Shown here: positions 21,130 to 32,300 of the stretch, piece after piece | Numbering within the stretch: the first letter of the stretch is position 1 | Layout of the letters: each line of letters starts with the position of its first letter | NCBI GenBank assembly: GCA_000310025.1 | Contig: FN649735.1 | Location: forward strand, 1,134,297-1,198,296 | Origin: Ectocarpus siliculosus | Lineage: Eukaryota; Sar; Phaeophyceae; Ectocarpales; Ectocarpaceae | Direction of reading: 5' to 3' | Length of the DNA: 64,000 nt | Translations under genes and position numbers: made by a program | The notes under the pieces: generated by a model | Seen by the model: the letters and a program-made list of their open reading frames with translations, nothing else | Databases searched by the model: none | What the model was told of the DNA's origin: nothing

Positions 21130-21182
<53 letters not shown>
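21130..21182 (+). repeat. GA microsatellite
   Basis: About 25 uninterrupted GA units immediately before the left edge of copy 2 of the segmental duplication. Confidence 0.95.
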
Positions 21183-21184
<2 letters not shown>

Positions 21185-21185
<1 letters not shown>

Positions 21186-23925
21186 TTGTGAAAGTATTGC
21201 AGGACGTTGAGTGGGCCCGAGCGCCTGGCTGTGTCTGTCTAGTAGCAATTACCCGGGCCCGGATATGATAGGAAGGCCCGGTCAATGATCAAGCAAATTA
21301 TCAAATATGTGAAACGCAAAAGGTTGCCACTGCTTGCATTCATAGTTGCTTTGAGACATTCAACGTGGTGATGGCACTTGCCACCACCCCACTTTCCCCT
21401 CTGTTGTCGACAGGTCGGAACGGTCGTCGAGGCATTTCCAGAGCGTGACGCAGGAGGTCGATGAAGAGGAAGAGGAAGACGCTGCCGGAGAGTACACGAG
21501 CGCAGGAGCGACCTACGGCATTCAGATCGGTGAGTTTCTTTTTATGCCCATGGGCGTTTGCAAGATGCAATACAGGGATTGGAAGTCGTCTTGATCATAG
21601 CACGGCCCCGGCTGCGCCTTCCTGTACCCACCCGCAAGGAATGCACGACGGACGTGGCATATGTTTCGCCTGATGTGGAAATTTCCCACACATGAGAGAG
21701 AGCGTGTCTACCTAGCCTTGGTAGCGCCGCGGGTGGCCACAAAGATCCATACCACGCAACGCCGCACATTAGAAGTTGCCAAAACGAGAGAACCCTCGGC
21801 TGAAATTGTGGCTCTTTGCAAGTGCTCCGGCATTGCAGTACCTACATGCCCAGGCGAGTGCCTTCTTCGGCGTTCCGTCTTCCGGTGCTGCCAAGGAAAA
21901 CAGCTTGCGTCAAGACAATTTCCGCTCGTGCCGATCCGATACGCGGTGTTTGGTCACGTCAACACGATCTCCGTTCGGTGCACGCCAAGATATCGGCACT
22001 TCGTGCAGTTCCGGTGTTTTTGTACGCTTGCTGTATTTCCCAACGCTCTTACAATGACGATCTTGTAAGGCGCGAGCCAAGGGTAGCGCCACCGCTGGCC
22101 GCGTCACCGCGGCATCCTCCTTTCCGACCGAGGCGGCGATAAACAGCAAGGGCGTATTGATTTTGGTGGCATTGCGACGCAGGCCGCATCCCGGATGGAT
22201 ACTTCCCCACCGAACGAAGACCAATTCCCGTGTTTTGGTGGAGGATTTGTTGTGACCACTCTCCACTTCGTTCCCTGGGCGGCCAGTTGATAGGGTGCCG
22301 GTAGTGATGGGATAAAAACGATGAAAAATTGTCCTACAACCTCGCGAAAGGCGCGTGGTAAATTAATTTGCATTTTTCATAGTTTGTGGCGTGTGCTTTC
22401 CACCTCGAAGTGCAGGAATGAATTGAAATTGCGTGGGCATGCCCTTGCGTCGAGACTGTCGCGTGCGCCGCGCCTTTCGTCTGCCGGCTGGCTCAAACAG
22501 GGATAGACTCTGCTTGTCAATCTAATGCCTACTCCGCATCGGCTCTGTAGCCGATCGAAGAGCGACGCAACAACCTGCAGGGGGTGCCCCCTGCCTTTCT
22601 GTTGGACTTCGTTCGCTTGTGCTTGGACTATCGCCGCATCGATGGCCCAGCTTATTCGATTCGGTTTGGAAAGGGGAGCACTGGTTGGCTCGCCTGTCTA
22701 TGTTGACGTAGTTTGGGAACACCCTGGAGCTTGTGAAGGATGGGGACCAACGACAAGTGGATACCTTGTGGGCTACTTGCTATATTTTTCAGGCGTTATC
22801 GGTCTAGTAGTAGAACGGGAGCCAGCGATCTACTTCCTAGCCTTTTCAGTTCGATGGCCGCTCACGCTTGTAGACGAACGGGAGCCAGAGATTCCATGTT
22901 GGACGCTCAACAGTTGTGCCGTGTGGGTTAGCGAAGGTAGCAGCACATGTTCACAGTAAGCCGCGAATACTGGGTGGCAGCAGTCGCGTTGGGTTGACTT
23001 GGTTCACAATACTGTAGGTGACATTAGATACCACACCCGCTCTACCCCGATTTTTAAAGCTCGAGTGCTCCACGACGAAGAGGACTCGTAAACCCAGCGA
23101 GACGTTGTCGGAAAGCTCTCGACGAGAGGGTTCCCACACCAACATTTTCGGCATCGACCCTCTTAATGGTGTGGAGCTACCGAGCTTTGACAATTGGTCC
23201 ACGGGGTATGGTATCTTGTGTCACTTACGGCAGGCCATTGCGTGCTGCCTCAGAATATCGTTTTGATGTTTCATGTGCCTCAGGGCGAGGATAACAGCAT
23301 GTTTTTTGTCATCCCTGGGACACACGATACGAAGCGTTGCTGTTTACAGTGGACTTTTGCTTCGTTTACTTTGGGCGCCAGAGGGTGTACGTGGCACTTC
23401 AAGTATGGCATGGGAGCCGATGTGAAGTGTTCTGAAGTTTAAGTTAGGAATAATGCCTTAGCTACATAGCGGTGATTCCATAGGAAATGCCATTTCTTGT
23501 AGAAATTCATGCACTCAACTTTCTCAATAATTGGTGCGTAGATGGAAGTACAGGCTGAGCTTGTGGTGGATGTACATCGACGAGAGGCGCGTTGCTTGTG
23601 TTGGCACGTTGGCCAACTACAGCGAGTCACTTTCTAACCGTGTTCAGATGCTTTGCAAGATTCAGGATGACGATGCGAGATTGTCAGCAATTGTCATCAA
23701 GAGAAAGAAAGTCTACGTGTTTGCAGAAACGATTTGAGTTTCAAGTTCGAACCGGCTTATTTCTAGCCGCAGCGCGAAGGGCATGTTGGCAGTTGGTCGC
23801 GGTCTGGTGAACACGGAGGGTGTTCTTTGTCGAACGAAACACAGTTTTCTACCGTGCCAGGAAGCCCCCAGAAAACGAGACATTGGAATCTCTGCGGAAT
23901 ACACACACAATGACCAGCAACGAGT
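21185..23925 (+). repeat. Segmental duplication, copy 2
   Basis: Diverged direct copy of 12059-14610, about 9.1 kb downstream. It contains a copy of channel exon 12284-12398 but none of the preceding channel helices. No independent gene is seen in it. Confidence 0.8.
21414..21529 (+). pseudogene. Pseudo-copy of the channel post-S6 exon
   Basis: It aligns with 12284-12398 including the CAG acceptor and GTGAG donor, but is 116 instead of 115 bases because of an extra T in the GCATTTCCAG stretch. The frame shifts and soon meets a stop, so it cannot supply the channel peptide. No S1-S6 exons lie upstream, which confirms a dead fragment. Confidence 0.75.
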
Positions 23926-23929
23926 GGGT

Positions 23930-24735
23930 CTCATCTTCCCGAGCCATTTCATCAGGCAGGCTGGTTGCATCACGGAGCCAACGACAACGACTCCCTGCGA
24001 GAGAAGGTTGATTGACGAAGCCTTATACATGTGTCTACAGTACATAGACTCATTGATCTTCCCAGCAAAAATACAAGGACCCGCGCGGAAGGCCCCGGCC
24101 CAAACCCTACGCCAAGCCCCTTCTCGGGTTATCGAGGACTATTGAACGGCCAAGCCAAGTTCGTAACCAAGAAGCAACGGCGTATCACAATATGATCCGC
24201 ACAGAGTAGCCTCGAAAATTCGGTGCTCCGTAGAAACGAGTTTGCCGAATTGGCGCCAAGTGAATCACCCACCCACATGGATTATCATTGTGCCGAAGAC
24301 AAATTCGGAGAAGCCTTAGTGAAAGAACGCTAGTGCCCAAGGCGTGTTCTTGCCAAGCGCAGACTACCGTAATTATCTCGGACCAAATTGCATGCAACCC
24401 CCGTTTCTCGCTGTCTTTTCTGCGAGTGACGCCTTGCATGGTTAATTTTCGCCTGAGCTAAGCCCGCAATGAAAGACAAACGGTCGTAGCAACATGCCCA
24501 AAACGCGAAAATTCTCTGTGCCCCTTCTAAATAGCATCGACCGCGCGAACCGGCTGACAATGAAAAAACGTCAGTCTCAGTGCGGTGAAAACACGAAATG
24601 TTTCTAAAGGCCGTGATCCTAAATGTGTGTGTGTGTGTTGTATTTTACATCGACCATGCGAACCGGGCGACCAATGAAAAGACCCAAACGCTCTTTCGTA
24701 GACTACAGTTTTGATAGTCTAGAGCTCTACTTAAC
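23930..24735. other. No gene seen
   Basis: Short unconvincing frames on both strands. A short GT run occurs near 24623-24640. Confidence 0.5.
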
Positions 24736-24740
24736 AGATT

Positions 24741-24760
24741 GTCGTGGGCTTCGCCACGAC
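24741..24760 (-). other. Hairpin, candidate Helitron 3' end signal
   Basis: GTCGTGGGC and GCCACGAC form a stem with a TTC loop. On the minus strand it lies downstream of the Helitron coding remnant and is followed 18 bases later by CTAG at 24719-24722. Helitrons end with a hairpin shortly before CTRR, so this fits in kind, but the spacing is longer than usual and the following base is A rather than T. Confidence 0.35.
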
Positions 24761-25453
24761 TGCTTCCCCAATTGCTTTTTAGTCTAGCGTGCACGCAAGA
24801 TGCATGTAAGGGAGTTGTGCCGTGATGATCGGTGGTGAAAAGGAAAAAAAGAGATCGGTCACGAAGCTCACTGAAACGTAAGCGAACGACGGCACGGACG
24901 CGACGTGAAGGGGCCGAGGAAAAGAAGGAGTCGTAACCCCGAAGCGGATTGATGAAGTAGCGCGAAAAACACCGAGTTGTGGAAGAATGAGGGATACGAG
25001 AGAGGGGACGAAGGTAGGCGCGCAGAAAGCCGGAAAAAGTCGCACTGTTCATGTATTTATAGTCACCAAAACAAAAGCACAGCAAATATCAAGGACTGCA
25101 AAGAGAACATCGTAGAAAAGCTGGAAGGACCACGACAAGACGTTAAACCTTGTAGAACCCTGGCCCTCTGGGAAAAAAAAAATATCGCGATCTCCGCGTG
25201 ACGCTCATTGTCCAACGGAAACGGTTCCCGCCCTCGCCGGAGCGCCACGTGCCACCGGCGATTCTGCACCCCATTCGTGGGGCCTCATGGCGATTTGGCG
25301 ACAAAAAGCATTCAAACAGCAAGCCAAACTCTGCCAAACGACTGGCGAGACTTTTAGTCTAAAATGCTCAAAAAAACAAAAAAATACAGACAGATGCAGA
25401 GATAAAAAGACAAGTAGTGAAATCGCGAAGAAGAATACGTGTAGGAACAACAT

Positions 25454-28061
25454 TCATTGACTAGTGCTTGGTCTTCTTGTTTGAACCGATCTGTTGTTGA
25501 AAATCGTCCAAGTGGCGCAGCTGTTGACAGATTCCATAGTTTGGATAAGCTTGCGGATTGCCGGACGATTGGAAAGAACCGTCGAAGATCCAGAACTACC
25601 TTCCATTTCTGTCGCGGCAGCACGAAGATCATCAGCGGTAATGCCGGCCACCATGGGCGCCACACCCCGCGATACTCTGCCGTTCAGTTTCCAATAAGAA
25701 TCGGAAATGGTTTCTCTTCGTAAGATTATAGCAGCTAGGCAAAAAACGAAAGTTCTGCTTCGCCGGAAACGAGAGTCACGACGCTGCAAAAGAATACGTG
25801 CCCACTTCGTGCACGTGAGTTTCCGAGCGCGTTTGTCTAACGGACCGCCCACGGCATGCGGAAAAAGATCAAAATATGCTGCAATCAGCGTCCCCGGTTC
25901 GTTGAAATCTTCCACCATTCTGCCAGAATGGGGGATAACAAGCATATTTTTCGTTGGTTGCGGCGGCGGGCGCCCAGCTTTTGCAGCATCCGTGGCCGCG
26001 GCTCTCTCGGCTAGGCTGGCGCTTGGTGGGGTCAAAGATGCCCCCAGAGCTCTCAAGCGATCGGGACGTCCCTCTGCGGACACGTCCTCACCCGATGGAA
26101 TTACTCCAACGTTGTCAATCACCACTTCATCTTCGTTGTCGGCGGTCGTATCGTCACGTGTGACGGGCTCTTCGGCTTCGCGGTTGTCTGGAACATAAGT
26201 CGAACGGGATCTCTGTCGCGACTTGTCTGGGTCGGACGTGACAATGAAAGACCTCTTGATTGCTCGTGGGACAGATCCGTCCTCGGGAAAGCTCGCAAGA
26301 TTTTCGTCGGACATGTCGCCCGCTTGAAAAGAACGTGCGTGCCTGCTAGCCGATTAGAAGCGTCCTCCTGCAGGCTCATAAGGTCTCTTATTCTTTGCCG
26401 CCGTGCCCCGAAGATTTTTCTAAGCTGAGCCTCAGACGGCTTGAGCCTCAGACGGCTTAGGGCCGACGATAGCACAAGTCATCGATCCGGCGATATCCGT
26501 GTCGCACGACGGTAGAGCAGACTGAACGCCGTAAGCGCTTTGAAAAACAAAAGTGAAGGTACCCCTCATCATTCGTTGCGCGGAGCCGGCGATGGAGCCG
26601 ACCTTTAGCTGCTCCAATCCGAAAACCATGCCACTGGTTCTTACAGGACGGGCGGCTACTAAGTCTACCCAAGTAGAATCGGCAAGTTCCTCGGGCAAGT
26701 CTCCAACCCAGAGGCCGTTGGCCAAGGCAGCGGAAGGCATTGTTTTTTTCTTCAAATCTCGAAGACAACCTTTGCATATTCGAAGCTGGTGAGGTTCCTC
26801 GGTTTCAAAACCTTCCCTCGCCAGTACAAGCCCATCTAGACAGTTTGTACTGTCGCCGGGATAGTTGACAAATGTTGCCATAATCTCAGGATGTGAAGTG
26901 AGATTGTCACCCGCGCGGAGGATGGAAGAATTAGGCACATTTTGAGCCGACAACCTTGAAATGTCGACCCGACGACAAAAGCAGTCACAAATAGCACAGG
27001 AGATGCTAGGGAAAGAAATGCGGCCGACAACAAATTCGACAAGAATGATTTGCGCGCTGGGAACTATGAAATTGAAGGGTTGTATGTTTAAAACGTGCAC
27101 GGTTCTTGTGTGATGAATTAAACGAAAACTGCAAGTTCAAGCACCCAATATGATAACGAAAGAACTGTGAGAAAACAGTAGATTAGTGTCATGAGCATTG
27201 GAAGCACGAGACCTCGTTGGGATGGATAACGTAACTCAATCTGCTAAAAGAGAGCATTTGAGCACGCACCTTATCTCGTTTAGCTTGGTTCGTGCGTGGG
27301 TCGCTGCCGCCGTGGCTTTCTTCGCTGCCGCTGCTGCCTTTCTGCTGGCTGCTTTCGCTTTCATGATAGCGGCTTTGGCAGCTTCGTGCGCCGCTTGAGC
27401 TTTTTCGTAATTTCTTCAGCGCGTCTGACGGCGGCGATTGCGCACACTTGCCGCGCACCTTCTGCATCTGTGACCCTGGCCGCGACGTCTTCGACGCTCG
27501 AGCCTGCTGTGTCTGCGAGGAGTGCTGCGCGTGCCTCCTTCGATACTTCCCGATCTGCCCCCTGTTTCCATATCCATGCCTCCATGATCGACTCTCTTCT
27601 GTTCGCGGCTTTGGTGAGGAGTTGTTGTGTCCTTAGCGCCTTCTGAGCAGCTTTGGCAGCGACGGCCTCTGCTTTAGCGGCTATGGCCGCTGTGCGGGCG
27701 GCCCTGAATGCGCCCTGACCGCAAATATCTAAATCTTCTTCTTTCTCTCGCTTCTCTCGCTCGGCTTTCGCAAGTCTTTCGTCATGAGCGCGGTTAGCTT
27801 GGACTTGAGCATCGTGCCTTGCGGCCCTAGCTTCTACTAATGCTCGTTGCGCGGATCGAGCTCTTTCGTCTTCTGCACAGGATGACTCTAGAATCCGATT
27901 ACGAACGATTTCAGGTAGAATATGGAACGGGACAGCGCCATCGCCGTTGCTGGTAGAGATCCCATCTTTTTCATCACTGGAGAAAAAACTTCTAGATGAT
28001 GACCTATCCTTTCGCTTTTCCCCTTACCCGTTGTCGCCGACTTGTTCTTCTTTGGAGGCAT
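25454..28061 (-). mobile_element. Helitron fragment: N-terminal coding region, decayed
   Basis: The minus strand spells the start of a stramenopile-type Helitron replicase. MPPKKNKS at 28061 opens a Lys/Ala/Glu-rich coiled coil (AEDERARSAQRALVEARAA, KAAIMKAKAASRKAAAAAKK) down to about 27263. A probable intron is 27010-27262, with donor GTGCGT and acceptor TTTCCCTAG. Then come a cysteine-rich stretch (CAICDCFCRRVD), a DUF6570-like block (CKGCLRDLKKKTMPSAALAN, GLWVGDLPEELADSTWVDL) and the Helitron N-terminal block (YFDLFPHAVGGPLDKRARK, then RFRRSRTFVFCLAAIILRR). The sequence ends at the residues that normally precede the HUH Rep domain; no Rep or PIF1 helicase follows. Frame changes occur near 28030, near 27390 and twice around 26300-26430, so the copy is dead. 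Confidence 0.75.
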
Positions 28062-29340
28062 GGCGGTTCCACTCCCAGCGACAGCCCCTGCTGACAGCGC
28101 CAGCCCCTGCTGATCAGCAGGGGCCGTGTGCTGTCCAGAGCGATTGACTGTGTGCAACCAGTCTTGTAGTCGCGAGATCTTCAGCAGTAGTTTGGTTCAT
28201 AACGCGGCGTGTTTCGTGCCGGTTCGCTCTAAGCGGCGCGATACTGCTGTACGCGTGTCCCTCGACAGAGAGACAGTTATGGAGACGCTTCCGCGAGGAG
28301 CTAGCGCCAACAAATATTTGTCCGCCGTGCGCTCTCGTCGCACACAACGCCAGTGACCCACACGACCGCCACGCCCGGCGACAGCACGACGGAGCACACA
28401 TTCCAAGTGGTCCGGTGACGATAGGTGGCCTGATTTTCGAGATATCGTTGTGGTGGTGTCGTGTGGTGTGGCACGAAATGAAGCCGCGTTTTTTCTGTAC
28501 TACGATCAAGACATATCCCAAAATCCTTCGTTATAATGCCATACGAAAAAATCACAAAATCCTTCGTTACAATGCCATACGAATTTGTCACAAAAGTTTT
28601 CAGTGCTTTCGCGAATAGCCCTGACAGAAACCCCAATTTGACAATTGAGGAACACGGGAGACGCCGGAGTTGGACGGCGTGTCTTGCATGTATAGAACAA
28701 GGGGAAGACTCAATACCATCAAGCAACAATGCTGCCTCACATCTGTCTCCCAACGCTAACATCAATATGGAGTATCGCGTAGGTTTGCCCTCTATCCTAC
28801 TTCTCTTTGAGTTGTAGAGACTGCTACTACGGTACATAGCTTCATCACGGCTATCCCCAGCACTGTTGCCTGAGCTCTCTCATATCTTCACCTTTTTTCT
28901 GGTACCTTGAAAGTACGCCCGAGGTCTGAATAATCAAGAATCTGTTTCCTCTCTGACCCCGTTTTTGAATTTTCGTGTAGACTACATCGTGTAAGCTTGA
29001 TATTCATAGCATTGACCGCGCTACCCGGCTGACCAATGAAACGTGTCCGTGTCATTCGATAAAATACATCCCTGGAAGGGAGCCGCGTGTGTACCCCCTT
29101 CGCCCTACTCTTTGTTTGCCTTGCGTTCGCTTCTTGCCATCGAATGTTGCCGTACGTGAGCTTCAAAGCGCGCGAAACGCAGAAAATATTGTGACTACCC
29201 TTAGTTCCGATGCTCATTTTTAGGGTGCCGAAACAGTCTAGACCACACGGTATGCCGGCGATTCTCGCCCCCCCCAGCCCACACCTCACGTCGTCCAACT
29301 CCGCAGTTTGGTGTGGCGAAGGGTAGGTGGTGCGGTTGAC
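28062..29340. other. No gene seen; short local repeats
   Basis: A perfect palindrome GCCCCTGCTGATCAGCAGGG plus two flanking bases lies at about 28104-28127, and a 35-base direct repeat containing AATGCCATACGAA occurs twice at 28525-28590. No coding exon is supported. Confidence 0.5.
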
Positions 29341-29343
29341 GTT

Positions 29344-32300
29344 CTACCAGGCACTGGCGGCAGCTGACAAGGCCATGGTCATCATGATGCCGATTGCGAC
29401 GGAGGCCCTGGAGTTGGTCTGGCGGAGCCAGGACATGGCCGACGAGGGGTCGAGGCAGTCGTACCCCCAGCTGCCGCATGTGTATGTAGAGTCCACACAT
29501 GTCGCTTCATAACAACGGGGCGGGGGGGTGTTGACGGGCAGTGTGGGGGTTGCAGGTTTACAACATGGCAGCTGCTTTTTCTTCCCGTGCAATAACATGA
29601 TTTTTGGAGAACAGATGACAAGGTGATTCGTTCGCACAACGATTGCGCAGCTATTTAACATTCTGAACGAAAATCACAGAGATTGGACAGCGCGACGACG
29701 AGGTTTTATCACGGTGATTGTGGCTTTCCACCAGGTGAACCAGTTCTATTCCCAGGCGCACATTTCACTTCATGTCATTGAAATCCCCTCCGATGGGTGA
29801 TATCAATCAGTCGATTCATCATCCCGCGAGCATCGGACTACCAAAAGCGCTTCAGATCCCGACGCGAGCTTTCATCACAACTTTAGAAGCACCCAAACTC
29901 ATACGGGATGCGAGTCTCTTAAACTCACTTAAGCAGCAGTCGCCCCCGTCATAATCTGAAAGAGCGCACCGGTACATGTCACATAAAGTACATCATCACC
30001 GAGAGAGACAGACAGGCAGACAGAGAAACGCACAGAGAGAGAGAGGGGGGGGGGAGAGAGACAGAGAGAGAGACAGAGAGAGAGAGCGGACAGATATGTA
30101 GACAGACAGACAGACGGACGGACGGACACATAGGCACAGGCAGGGGGGAAAATACACATGTTATTGACGCCAGGGATCGTCCGTAGTGTTTTGAGTATAT
30201 GCACTTGAACGATCCTACTGCATGGGCTTGATATTGTGAATTTGTAGACCACGAGTAAAAATTCAAGCCTGTCTGAAACCGTGAGGAAGGCAGCTTTGGA
30301 GTCCGTGTTCAGTTATTGAATCGATGCTGTACTCTACCAAAGCTCGTAAAATGACAGCTGATGGTGTGCTGCGGTCGCCCGGCAAGTGGGGTATGAACAA
30401 AGCAATGTTGACGCCGTGAAGACCGTGCATATCGCCGATGTCGGTAGTCGTGCCGTCAACGTCGTGCTGATTCAATAATGTGGGCACCTGATTTGTGAGC
30501 GGATGTATAGCGGCAATCCAAACTCCAGATAACTGCACCGTCGATCTCTTCTAAAGAGTATTAGGAGTAGTAGTCATCTGCTGCCATCGACCTACACCTA
30601 CAATACGAATACTAAGTCATCACAACACCCATATACACTCTAAATTCTCCGCGCTCACGGGTTTTACAGACGGGGCAAACAGAGATTAACAGAGAGATGA
30701 ACACATTCCGCCGGTGCTTTTCACCAACCCTTGGCCGGACGGACTACAGTACACGGTAAACAATGCGTTGAATCGTTAGCCCAGCACACTCCCCCCTCCT
30801 TCGCTCGCATCCCTTCAATGCCCGGTGAAAAAACAATCCCGCTGTGAAATATTCAAGAGCACACATCACTTTTTCCGTGGTTGGAAGGGGGCGGTGGAAG
30901 CTGCTTGGTGCAAGCATACATCGGTGAAAGCACCGAAGGTACGCAAGCAAACACATATGTGGAGCAAGACTCCGATAGGATGGTGTTGTGATGAACTGAC
31001 TCGGAGCACGAGGCGGAGAAATGAGTCTATGCATGAGCTATGTTCTCACATCGCATCTGCTCAGCAAATGCTACTCCTCCACAGCCAAGGGAAAGCACTC
31101 CTCCCACTCTCCTGCAGCTACTCGAAGCTTGTGAGGCAAAAGTGCTGTATGAGGCAGCGTGAGAAAGAGGGGCCAGGTTTTTAGGTTGTACACATGCATA
31201 CATACCGCAGAAAGCGTTGTTGTTGTAGTCGTCGCACATGCCGTCGCTCTTGTAAGCTTCAAAGCAGGTGTTCTCGGCGTCCGGGTCATAGTCGTCATCG
31301 TCCACGCAGCTACTGGATTCATCGATACAAGCGTAGCCGGAATCTCCGCACTCGTAGTAATCGCCATCCACACAGTCGCATTGGCAGCAATCGCCCCCGT
31401 CATAGCCTGTGAGAAACACCATACGTACAATGGTTTCGCAGTTTGAAGAATGAGGATCCGAAACAAACAAGACTGCAGGGTCTGCCCCTGATAATCGCCG
31501 CCGCCCCACCCACCTCTTTTCTGCCTCACTCTGAGAAACAGCAAGACCTGAATGGCTGGTCTCGACACGTTGTTCGGTCTTAAATATTTGCGTGCCCTCT
31601 GCCCCTGACACCCTTAAACCCGTGAGGTCAGGACGTGGTTGTCCGGTTAGTTTTGCAGCCGACAGAGGGCTCCCTGGTATCGAAGACTCTACGATACACG
31701 GACAATTCTCTGAATGACGACCGTGGTTGACTATTTGTTCGTGCTTGGCCGCAAGCCCTTTTCATTCAACGAGAGCGTGAGAGCGTGAAGAGTGTGGGTG
31801 CCTTGGTAGGGGAAAGCAGAAAACTGGCGATGAACGCATCCTGCAGGTCAATATCTGCGATATGGCAACCCCCCCCGGATGTTTGCCATCGGGGTTAGGT
31901 TTTCGTCGCTTGGCAACGACGTTGTAACACAAGCCAATTCACTTCGTGAACTCGGCAACCAGGTTACCGCTTTTTTTTTACCTCTGTTTTTTTTTGCGGT
32001 AACCATAATGAATGGTGATCGAGTAGATCATGTTGTGCGGGGTCGAGAATCCTCACTCCGCGCAAGGGGGATGATCGCACCACGTTGTGTTCAAATGGTC
32101 AAGCATCCTCGAGGCAGTTACACAGTGCTTATGATAACTGTCTCTGGAAGTGAAAGCACCAGAAAATACGTAGCTGTCATCCGTACGCAAGGAAGTAAGC
32201 ACAAGATGCCGAACACCCTTCATGCGACTCGCCGAATACCTCACGGCGCTTCGCGCTTGGTGATGTGAGAGCCTGGTCCGGTGAGAACCCGGCGTCCTCC

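Noticed and set aside
24645-25085. Minus-strand 146-codon frame as a gene
   Set aside because: No domain or coding composition; it lies in the non-coding 3' part of the Helitron remnant.
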